From contig UQXH01000010.1 of assembly GCA_900545025.1 (NCBI GenBank), forward strand, positions 3,364 to 67,363: a stretch of DNA of 64,000 nucleotides, written 5' to 3'. Each line of letters starts with the position of its first letter. Positions within the stretch are counted from its first letter, which is position 1. This document shows, in pieces, positions 58,132 through 64,000 of the stretch. Both the position numbers and the translations under genes were made by a program. The stretch is from an uncultured Phascolarctobacterium sp. (lineage in GTDB: Bacteria > Bacillota > Negativicutes > Acidaminococcales > Acidaminococcaceae). The notes beneath the pieces were generated by a model. It was not told the DNA's origin, did no database searches, and saw only the letters and a program-made list of their open reading frames with translations.

Positions 58132-58756
58132 AACTATTTCCCTCATCTGTAAATAAATATAACCTATGTTCCCTGATATACTGCTCTACACGGGCAGGCA
58201 CCAGTCCCTCCAGGCTCTCGCTGCTTTTAATCTTCTGCCTGATAGCCGTTGACGATACTTCGTATTCGGGCGTATCCACCAGCACGATCTTTTCCCGGGC
58301 AATAACGCCCAGGCTGCTGCAGGCCCTGTCCAGTACCTGACGGTACCCGGGGCGCTTAGCCGCTACGAAGGTCACCAGCTGCAGCAGCTCGTCAATCTTA
58401 TGCCAGGTCTGCAGCTGCGGGATTGTATCGGCGCCAATCAGGAAATATAGCTCATACTCAGGATAAAGACGCTGCAATTCCTTGACGGTATCCAAGGTGT
58501 AGGAAATACCGCTGCGCCGCAGTTCAATATCCGACACCTCAAAATACGGATATTCTTCCGTTGCCAACACCGTCATCCTGTAACGGTCTTCGGCAGGCGC
58601 AAACTCCTGTCCTACCTTATGAGGAGGTATGAACGCGGGCACAAAGAGTATTTTTTCCGGCTGCAGCTGTCCATATACAGCCTGCGCCGAATATATATGT
58701 CCGTTATGGACGGGATCAAAGGTTCCCCCTAAGATTCCCAGCTTCTTCTTCTTCAC
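58118..58756 (-). CDS. nadD: Nicotinate-nucleotide adenylyltransferase
   Basis: Adenylates nicotinate mononucleotide in NAD synthesis. The 212 residues open with KLGILGGTFDPVHNGHIY, which holds the nucleotidyltransferase GGTFDPxHxGH motif. They continue with FVPAFIPPHK, YFLIGADTIPQLQTWHKI, and the ISSTxIR motif as VSSTAIRQKI. It heads the operon nadD-yqeK-LCP-rsfS-cvfB. In related Firmicutes this block follows proBA; here it is about 30 kb away. Confidence 0.97.
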   Translation of the reverse strand: MKKKKLGILGGTFDPVHNGHIYSAQAVYGQLQPEKILFVPAFIPPHKVGQEFAPAEDRYRMTVLATEEYPYFEVSDIELRRSGISYTLDTVKELQRLYPEYELYFLIGADTIPQLQTWHKIDELLQLVTFVAAKRPGYRQVLDRACSSLGVIAREKIVLVDTPEYEVSSTAIRQKIKSSESLEGLVPARVEQYIREHRLYLFTDEGNSYAED

Positions 58757-58795
58757 TGCAGCCTCCTTGACTGATTATCTTATCATTTAATTATA

Positions 58796-58984
58796 TCAAT
58801 CAGAAAGCTTTTCTACAACCATCTGCAGGATAATAATTATAACGGCCAGCAAAACTGCCGCCTTAGCCCTGTCTTTGAGATCAAAAACAGTTTTAGGCCT
58901 TCTCAGATAATCCAAGAAGGCCTGCAAATATTCTTTTTTATCAGTCTTATGCAGTTTTTCCCTGTTACATTTTTTATTCATCAT
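58796..58984 (-). CDS. Small single-TM protein, function unknown
   Basis: The 62-residue protein has a strongly basic cytoplasmic part (NKKCNREKLHKTDKKEYLQAFLDYLRRPKTVFDLKDRAK) and one C-terminal membrane helix (AAVLLAVIIIILQMVVEKL). It starts six bases after the stop of the ABC permease gene, with a weak AGGA site, so it is likely translated from the same mRNA. No family recognised. Size and tail-anchored form suggest an accessory subunit of the efflux pump or an independent small membrane protein. Confidence 0.55.
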   Translation of the reverse strand: MMNKKCNREKLHKTDKKEYLQAFLDYLRRPKTVFDLKDRAKAAVLLAVIIIILQMVVEKLSD

Positions 58985-58990
58985 ATCGTC

Positions 58991-60205
58991 CTATTCATAG
59001 CGTAATGCGTCGATGGGGTCAAGCAGCGCTGCCTTCCTGGCCGGATAGATACCGAAGAAAAGTCCGATGCCTACAGAGAAGACCACTGCGATAATGATGG
59101 CCCACCAGGAAATAACCGTCGTCCAGCCGGCAAAATAGCTGATAGCGAAAGAAGCGCCTACGCCCAGTACGACACCAAGGAAGCCGCCTACGATGCCGAT
59201 AACCATTGCTTCAATCAAGAACTGGAGCAGGATATTGTCATAGGTAGCGCCCAACGCCTTCCTGATACCTATCTCACGGGTACGCTCGGTAACAGATACC
59301 AGCATGATATTCATAATACCGATGCCGCCTACCAGGAGGCTGATGGCCGCGATGCAGCCCAGCAGCATGGTGATGCTGTTGGCCGTCTCCATCATGGTAT
59401 CCATAACAGCCGCCATATTGCCCACTGTAAAGTCGTCATAGTCGCCGTCTTTAATCTTATGGCGCTGACGCAGCAGCTGTTCTACCTCTGCCTGTACGTC
59501 GTTGATGACATTCTCATTTTCCGCCTGCACCGTGATACGCTGCACATAGGTAATGCCCATCATCCTGTTCTGCGCCGTAGTCAGAGGGATAAAGACGATA
59601 TCGTCCTGGTCGGTGCCGCCGCCGGACTGGCCTTTGCTCTTCAATACGCCAACTACCTGGAACGGCGCCTTATTGATACGCATAATCTTGCCCACCGGGT
59701 CGCCCTCGGGAAAAAGGCTGTCAGCAACTGTCAGGCCAATAACGCAGACCCTGGCGCGGCTGTTCAAATCACGCTCACTAAACGCCCTGCCGTCCTCGAT
59801 GTCATAATTCTGCATAATAAAATTACTGGGAGTGGTACCCTCTACGCGGGAAGTCCAGTTCTGATTGCCCATAACCAGCTGGTAACTGCTGCTGACGCTG
59901 GCAGAGACATTGGCAACACCGTCCACCTGCTTTTCTATCGCCTGCGCATCCTCATAGGTAAGGCGCGCGCCTTCACCGGCAGCCAGCCGGGCGCCCGAAG
60001 CAGTACGGCCGCCGGAGGTAATAATCAGCAGGTTGCTGCCCAGCTTGGAAATATTCTCACGGATATTCTCCTTCACGCCGAAGCCCAGTCCCACCATGGC
60101 GATAACGGCGCCGACGCCGATAATGATGCCCAGCAGCGTCAGGAAGGTACGCAGCTTGTTGGAGGTCATACCGTCGATAGCCATCTTGATAGATTCGTTC
60201 AACAT
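58991..60205 (-). CDS. MacB-type ABC transporter permease
   Basis: The 404-residue permease has one N-terminal helix (about 20-45, FLTLLGIIIGVGAVIAMVGLG), a large extracytoplasmic MacB core domain (about 50-240) and three C-terminal helices (FtsX fold, about 275-395, GCIAAISLLVGGIGIMNIMLVSVTERTREIGIRKALGA). I chose ATG 60205 behind GGAGG. It follows its ATPase by five bases and is preceded by a membrane-fusion protein. Such MacAB-type systems export antibiotics, peptides or toxins; the substrate is unknown. An outer-membrane channel is not encoded here. Confidence 0.94.
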   Translation of the reverse strand: MLNESIKMAIDGMTSNKLRTFLTLLGIIIGVGAVIAMVGLGFGVKENIRENISKLGSNLLIITSGGRTASGARLAAGEGARLTYEDAQAIEKQVDGVANVSASVSSSYQLVMGNQNWTSRVEGTTPSNFIMQNYDIEDGRAFSERDLNSRARVCVIGLTVADSLFPEGDPVGKIMRINKAPFQVVGVLKSKGQSGGGTDQDDIVFIPLTTAQNRMMGITYVQRITVQAENENVINDVQAEVEQLLRQRHKIKDGDYDDFTVGNMAAVMDTMMETANSITMLLGCIAAISLLVGGIGIMNIMLVSVTERTREIGIRKALGATYDNILLQFLIEAMVIGIVGGFLGVVLGVGASFAISYFAGWTTVISWWAIIIAVVFSVGIGLFFGIYPARKAALLDPIDALRYE

Positions 60206-60210
60206 AGTAC

Positions 60211-60894
60211 CTACCTCCATTCATCGCTTACTATCTTACCGTCGCGCATCGTCAGGATACGTTTGGTCTGCTCGGCAATATCCGGCTCATGGGTAACCAT
60301 GACTACGGTCTTGCCGCTTTCATTCATCGCCTTAAAAATATCCATAATCTCATAGCTGGATTTGGTATCCAGATTACCTGTAGGTTCATCAGCCATAATA
60401 ATGGCCGGATTGTTGACCAGTGCCCTGGCGATAGCCACACGCTGGCGCTGGCCGCCGCTCATTTCAGTAGGCTTATGTTCAATACGCTCGCCCAGACCTA
60501 CGGCTTCCAGCGCTTTTTTCGCCCGTTCCATACGTTCTTCCTCGTCCACACCTGCATAAATCAGCGGCAGAGCCACATTGGCCTGTGCCGTCAGTTTGGG
60601 CAGCAGGTTAAAGTTCTGAAATACAAAGCCTATCTTGGCATTACGGGTATGAGCCAGCTCATCGTCATCATAACCGGCTATTTCCTTGCCGTCCAGATAA
60701 TATTCGCCGGAAGTTGGCCGGTCCAGGCAGCCGAGAATGTTCATCATCGTCGACTTGCCGCTGCCGGAAGGCCCCATGATGGACGTAAATTCGCCGCGCC
60801 CTATCTGGACAAATACATGGTCTAAAGCATGTACGACGCTGTCGCCCATGACATAGGTCTTCATAATGTCTTTTAATTCGATTACAGCCGTCAT
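60211..60894 (-). CDS. ABC transporter ATP-binding protein (MacB/LolD type)
   Basis: The 227-residue ATPase has Walker A GPSGSGKST, Q-loop FQNFNLLPKL, signature MSGGQRQRVAIARAL, Walker B IIMADEPTGNLD and the H-loop VTHEPDIAEQ. The MacB/LolD subgroup is indicated by IMKTYVMGDSVVHALDHV at the start. I chose ATG 60894 behind GGAAGTGA. It lies between the membrane-fusion protein and the permease in one operon. Confidence 0.95.
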   Translation of the reverse strand: MTAVIELKDIMKTYVMGDSVVHALDHVFVQIGRGEFTSIMGPSGSGKSTMMNILGCLDRPTSGEYYLDGKEIAGYDDDELAHTRNAKIGFVFQNFNLLPKLTAQANVALPLIYAGVDEEERMERAKKALEAVGLGERIEHKPTEMSGGQRQRVAIARALVNNPAIIMADEPTGNLDTKSSYEIMDIFKAMNESGKTVVMVTHEPDIAEQTKRILTMRDGKIVSDEWR

Positions 60895-60907
60895 CTGCTC
60901 ACTTCCT

Positions 60908-61981
60908 TTAGTGCATGCCAGGCATACGTGCATTAGTGCCGGTTTGTTTGGCCACCACTTTTTTAGCCAGCACCACGTCCCCTGCTTTCAGTTCAGAGCT
61001 GACCACCGCTACCTCGTTATCATTGCTCAAGCCCACCTGTACATCAACATCACGGGAGGTCTTGGTCTTGGCATCATAAATGCTTACATAAGCACGTTTA
61101 CCGTCACGGTTCAGGCAGTTGAGCGGTACCATCAGTACATTCTCCGCCGTGTCGATAATAATATCGGTGCGCGCGGTCATGGTCGGCAGCAGTTTGCCCT
61201 TAGCGTCATCAACATCCACATATACTTTATAATAAATAACATTATTTTCCGTTTCCGCCGCTCTGGAAATCAGTCTTACCTTACCGGTAAAGGTTTCCTC
61301 AGGATAAGCGTCTACAGTAAATTTAACACTTTGACCAACCTGCACCAGGCCGATATCCGATTCATCCACCATGGTCTCAATCTGCATATCATCCAGTGTT
61401 GCCACGGACATAATAACCTGCGGTTCACTGATACCGGAGCTGATGGTCTGTCCTACGGGAGTAGGCTCGCCGATAATATAGCCGTCGATAGGCGTCGTGA
61501 TAACAGTATCCTGTACGTCTGAAACAGCCTTTTCATAATTGGACTTGGCTACCAGATATTCTGCGTACATATTGTCATAATCAGCCTGGGATACGGCACC
61601 GCGGCTTACCAAATCTTTATAGCGCACATAGTTGGCTTCTGCATAATCCAGCTTAGCCTTCATCTGATTCATGGTTGCTTTCAGAGACACATCATCCAGC
61701 TTTACCAGAATATCACCGGCATTAACATGCTGGTTTTCCACTACCAGCACTTCTACGATCCTGCCGGTAATCTTGGAGCTGATATCAACATTATCTACGG
61801 CACTGAGACTGCCTGTTGCCGATACGGTCTCTACCAGTGTTCCCTGCTCCACTACTGCCGTCTTAACGGTTTCTTCCGTCTGGGTTGTGCTCAGATAATA
61901 CTGATAGCCGCCGTAGCTGCTCAATGCGATAAACGCACATAAGATAAGAGCGTATTTGTTCTTCTTCACAAACTTCATCAT
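60908..61981 (-). CDS. HlyD/MacA family periplasmic adaptor subunit
   Basis: The 357-residue membrane-fusion protein has an N-terminal anchor (about 9-27, ALILCAFIALSSYGGYQYYL). A lipoyl/barrel half-motif (SATGSLSAVDNVDISSKITGRIVEVLV) comes next, then an alpha-helical hairpin (about 85-150) and the second lipoyl half (DTVITTPIDGYIIGEPTPVGQTI). Beta-barrel and membrane-proximal domains complete it. It bridges the MacB permease to an outer-membrane channel, consistent with a diderm envelope. First gene of the adaptor-ATPase-permease operon; AGGGA precedes the ATG. Confidence 0.94.
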   Translation of the reverse strand: MMKFVKKNKYALILCAFIALSSYGGYQYYLSTTQTEETVKTAVVEQGTLVETVSATGSLSAVDNVDISSKITGRIVEVLVVENQHVNAGDILVKLDDVSLKATMNQMKAKLDYAEANYVRYKDLVSRGAVSQADYDNMYAEYLVAKSNYEKAVSDVQDTVITTPIDGYIIGEPTPVGQTISSGISEPQVIMSVATLDDMQIETMVDESDIGLVQVGQSVKFTVDAYPEETFTGKVRLISRAAETENNVIYYKVYVDVDDAKGKLLPTMTARTDIIIDTAENVLMVPLNCLNRDGKRAYVSIYDAKTKTSRDVDVQVGLSNDNEVAVVSSELKAGDVVLAKKVVAKQTGTNARMPGMH

Positions 61982-62091
61982 ATCGATCCCTCATTTACAT
62001 ATGTGATACTTTTTACCTTTATTATAAACATTACTCCTTTTCCGGTCAAAATTATCTTACCAGATATTTATGTTTTTTCTATGTCCGTAAT

Positions 62092-62131
62092 AACAAAAAA
62101 GCATCGGAAAAAATTTTCCGATGCTTTTTCT
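62092..62131. terminator. Intrinsic terminator after the first DASS gene
   Basis: AAAAAGCATCGGAAAA pairs with TTTTCCGATGCTTTTT with only the AT-rich centre as loop. It lies about 12 bases past the transporter stop on the minus strand and ahead of the adaptor gene. Confidence 0.92.
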
Positions 62132-62142
62132 GCAAGGTTTAT

Positions 62143-63420
62143 TTATTTAGCGGGGAAGAACGGCCATACCATCGGGATAACTACGAGAGATACCACGAAG
62201 CATACGATTACGAGGCCGGTACCGGCTTTTACATAGTCCATGAATTTATAGCCGCCAGGTCCCAGTACCAGGGTGTTCGGAGGAGTACCTACCGGAGATG
62301 CGAATGCGCAGGAAGCTGCTACTGCGATTGCCATCAGTACTGCTTTCGGGTCAGCGCCCAGGCTTTGGGAAATTGCGATACCGATCGGGCACAGCAGAGC
62401 TGCAGATGCGGTGTTGGACATGAACTGGGTCAGTGCGCAGGACAGGATGAACAGTACTGCGGTAACAACCAGCGGAGACGGAGAGCCGCCCATCATGCCT
62501 ACGGTCCATTCAGCGATCAGAGCGCCAGCACCGGTTTTATCCATAGCGGTAGATACAGGCATCATACCAGCAAACAGGAAGATGGTTACCCAGTCGATAG
62601 AAGCATATGCTTGTTTTTCAGTTAAGCAGCCGGTCAGTACGCAAACCAGAGCACCGATGATAGCTGCCATTTCCAGGGATACGCCGGGAACACCGATTGC
62701 CATGGTCAGAACAACCAGCAGCAGGATAACGCCGGAAACAACCTGTTTGGAAGCAGAATATTCATTTGCTTCAACTTCCTGTTCGATTTCCTGATTAGCA
62801 TCCAGCTGTTTATTAGGCAGCAGATATTTGCCGACAAACATCATGTACAGCATACCTGCAACAGATACAGGAATACCAATCCAGGCAAATTCAAAGAAAG
62901 TAAAGGTATCAGTCAGACCAGCTGCTTTCATAGCGCCGGTTGCGATAATATTAGGCGGAGTACCAACCATGGTAATGATACCGCCCCAACCGCAGGCAAA
63001 AGCCAAAGGCATCAGCTGACGGGATGCAGGAATCTTAGCAGCAGCGCAGATACCCAGTGCAACCGGGAGCAGGCAGGCTGCAGTACCGGTGTTGGAAAGA
63101 ACTGCGGAAAGAACGGTGCCTACGAGCATGAGGCCGAACATCAGGCTGTTTTCGCCGGTGCCGCACATTTTAACTACAACGCCGCCGATTTTCTGAGCCA
63201 GACCGGTGTAGAACATGGAAGCACCTACAACGAACATACCTGCGAACAATACTACAGTAGAATTGGAGAGACCGGAGAATACCTGTTTTGCGGGGATAAA
63301 GCCTAACAGGCCGCTGGCGATAGCGCCTGCCATAGCGGTAACTGCGAGAGGAATGAGTTCAGTAACAAAGAAAATCGCAATTACTGCCAACATAATGAGA
63401 CATTTTACTGCTTGGGACAT
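62143..63420 (-). CDS. DASS (SLC13) family anion/dicarboxylate transporter, first copy
   Basis: The 425-residue elevator-type symporter has about 11 helices. Both SNT substrate motifs are present (SNTGTAACLLP and SNTASAALLCPIG), as are the paired TPPN motifs (GTPPNIIATGA and GTPPNTLVLGPG). Di- and tricarboxylates are the usual substrates, sodium-coupled. I chose ATG 63420 behind AAGGAGG; ten upstream codons of open frame lack a ribosome site. A second, nearly identical copy begins upstream and extends past the window edge. Succinate or another C4 acid is a reasonable guess for an Acidaminococcaceae-like host. Confidence 0.94.
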   Translation of the reverse strand: MSQAVKCLIMLAVIAIFFVTELIPLAVTAMAGAIASGLLGFIPAKQVFSGLSNSTVVLFAGMFVVGASMFYTGLAQKIGGVVVKMCGTGENSLMFGLMLVGTVLSAVLSNTGTAACLLPVALGICAAAKIPASRQLMPLAFACGWGGIITMVGTPPNIIATGAMKAAGLTDTFTFFEFAWIGIPVSVAGMLYMMFVGKYLLPNKQLDANQEIEQEVEANEYSASKQVVSGVILLLVVLTMAIGVPGVSLEMAAIIGALVCVLTGCLTEKQAYASIDWVTIFLFAGMMPVSTAMDKTGAGALIAEWTVGMMGGSPSPLVVTAVLFILSCALTQFMSNTASAALLCPIGIAISQSLGADPKAVLMAIAVAASCAFASPVGTPPNTLVLGPGGYKFMDYVKAGTGLVIVCFVVSLVVIPMVWPFFPAK

Positions 63421-63792
63421 TATAATCCTCCTTAAAATATTATTTGCCATCCCTGTGGCACTTCAATATCAAGTAAGCAAAGCAGAAAGTCATTTTTATG
63501 TAGCCGCAGGTGTTTTTATGAATTTCTCGGTGGATATAAGCTAACATTAAAGTTTTTTCTTGCTTACTTTACTTACTTAATCCACTTACTTTATTTACTT
63601 AATATCTGCTGTTGTTAAGTTTAACACAGTTTCACATTTATTTCAATATTTTTTCTTAATTTTTTCTTCTCAGTTTACAGTATATGTTTCTGTATTTTTA
63701 TGCAATATTTTGTGAGTATTTTTCCCACTTTTCTACCTATTTATTATTTGTGTTTTCTCTGCCTCATGTATAGCAAGCCGCTTATCCGCACA
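63421..63792. promoter_or_regulatory. Intergenic region between tandem DASS genes, with repeat array
   Basis: Apart from the terminator described next, this region holds an 18-base element present twice at 22-base spacing (63564-63581 and 63586-63603) and a nearby TGTTAA-GT-TTAACA inverted repeat (63613-63626). All lie 145-205 bases upstream of the first-copy start, where an activator could act. I could not pick a confident -35/-10 pair. Confidence 0.5.
63564..63603. repeat. 18-bp tandem direct repeat, candidate operator
   Basis: TTACTTTACTTACTTAAT and TTACTTTATTTACTTAAT differ at one base and start exactly 22 bases apart, about two helical turns. Each contains two TTACTT half-sites nine bases apart. 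No coding function. Confidence 0.7.
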
Positions 63793-63794
63793 TA

Positions 63795-63831
63795 CAAAAA
63801 AATAGGCGTAACAAACGTTACGCCTATTAAT
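63795..63831. terminator. Terminator of the second DASS gene
   Basis: ATAGGCGTAAC and GTTACGCCTAT form an 11-bp perfect stem with an AAAC loop. On the minus strand a run of seven T follows. It begins about 27 bases after the stop at 63858. Confidence 0.92.
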
Positions 63832-63857
63832 AAGCTCTTTAACTTACAACCGTCAAA

Positions 63858-64000
63858 TTATTTGCCGGGGAAGAAAGGCCATACGATAGGAATTACAACC
63901 AGAGATACGATGAAGCATACGATTACCAGACCGGTACCAGCTTTAACGTAGTCCATGAATTTGTATCCGCCAGGGCCAAGAACCAGGGTGTTCGGAGGAG
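63858..64000 (-). CDS. DASS (SLC13) family transporter, second copy, partial
   Basis: The last 46 residues and stop of a minus-strand transporter whose start lies beyond the window. The tail, from PPNTLVLGPGGYKF to the final WPFFPGK, differs from the first copy at only three positions (Val/Ile, Met/Ile and Ala/Gly). It is a true tandem paralogue with its own terminator, not an assembly repeat, because synonymous changes are also present. Confidence 0.9.
   Translation of the reverse strand, partial: PPNTLVLGPGGYKFMDYVKAGTGLVIVCFIVSLVVIPIVWPFFPGK

Noticed and set aside
1..64000. tRNA, rRNA, CRISPR arrays, insertion sequences, prophage or integrase genes
   Set aside because: Looked for and not seen: no transposase- or integrase-like protein, no regularly spaced repeats and no recognisable tRNA or rRNA segments.

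Overview
The window reads as chromosomal DNA of an anaerobic, outer-membrane-bearing Firmicute (class Negativicutes, probably Acidaminococcaceae such as a Phascolarctobacterium or Acidaminococcus relative). The clues are Firmicute-type gene neighbourhoods and regulators (CtsR, T-box, L21 leader, Prp/L27, CvfB, Obg), combined with a Gram-negative autotransporter whose last residue is Phe. Anaerobic enzymes (NrdD/NrdG, hybrid cluster protein) and carboxylate transporters fit the same picture. The genus is inference; no rRNA or tRNA gene is present to settle it. Most genes lie on the minus strand.

Layout. 1-3.6 kb: ctsR and a Clp ATPase carrying a zinc finger (minus), divergent from lemA, a TPM-domain protein and a small zinc-ribbon protein. 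3.6-6.3 kb: anaerobic ribonucleotide reductase nrdDG behind a promoter with two NrdR boxes. 6.6-10.8 kb: single metabolic and membrane genes. 10.9-28.8 kb: a split version of the Firmicute cell-shape/ribosome supercluster (rng-rplU-prp-rpmA; maf-radC-mreBCD-mrdA-rodA-radical SAM pair; obgE-proB-proA). 29.5-32.8 kb: leuCDB behind a leucine-type T-box. 32.8-38.4 kb: small unknowns, a carbonic anhydrase, an XRE regulator and a large AT-rich autotransporter whose promoter spacer contains a run of eight G. 38.4-41.5 kb: hcp and a ferredoxin gene divergent from a Crp/Fnr regulator, with a perfect 14-bp palindrome between them. 41.7-45.7 kb: a carboxylate/amino-acid symporter, the YjiH/YjiG pair and an M20 amidohydrolase. 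45.7-54.4 kb: one nine-gene operon (aroF-tyrA-aroB-aroA-aroC-pheA-aroE-aroK-aroQ) holding all seven shikimate steps plus the Phe and Tyr branches. 54.4-58.8 kb: TauE exporter and nadD-yqeK-LCP-rsfS-cvfB. 58.8-62.0 kb: a MacAB-like efflux system. 62.1-64.0 kb: two tandem, nearly identical DASS/SLC13 carboxylate transporters, the second cut by the window edge.

The most notable regulatory features are four. The aromatic operon is preceded by an unannotated 48-residue leader peptide with 10 Phe/Tyr in 18 residues, followed by a strong intrinsic terminator: a classical attenuator. The autotransporter promoter has a G8 tract between -35 and -10, the architecture of phase-variable promoters. CtsR-like repeats overlap both the ctsR and the lemA promoters. 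An 18-bp element repeated at 22-bp spacing lies upstream of the first DASS transporter. Many start codons were moved inward from the longest reading frame to the codon preceded by a Shine-Dalgarno sequence; this is stated where it was done.
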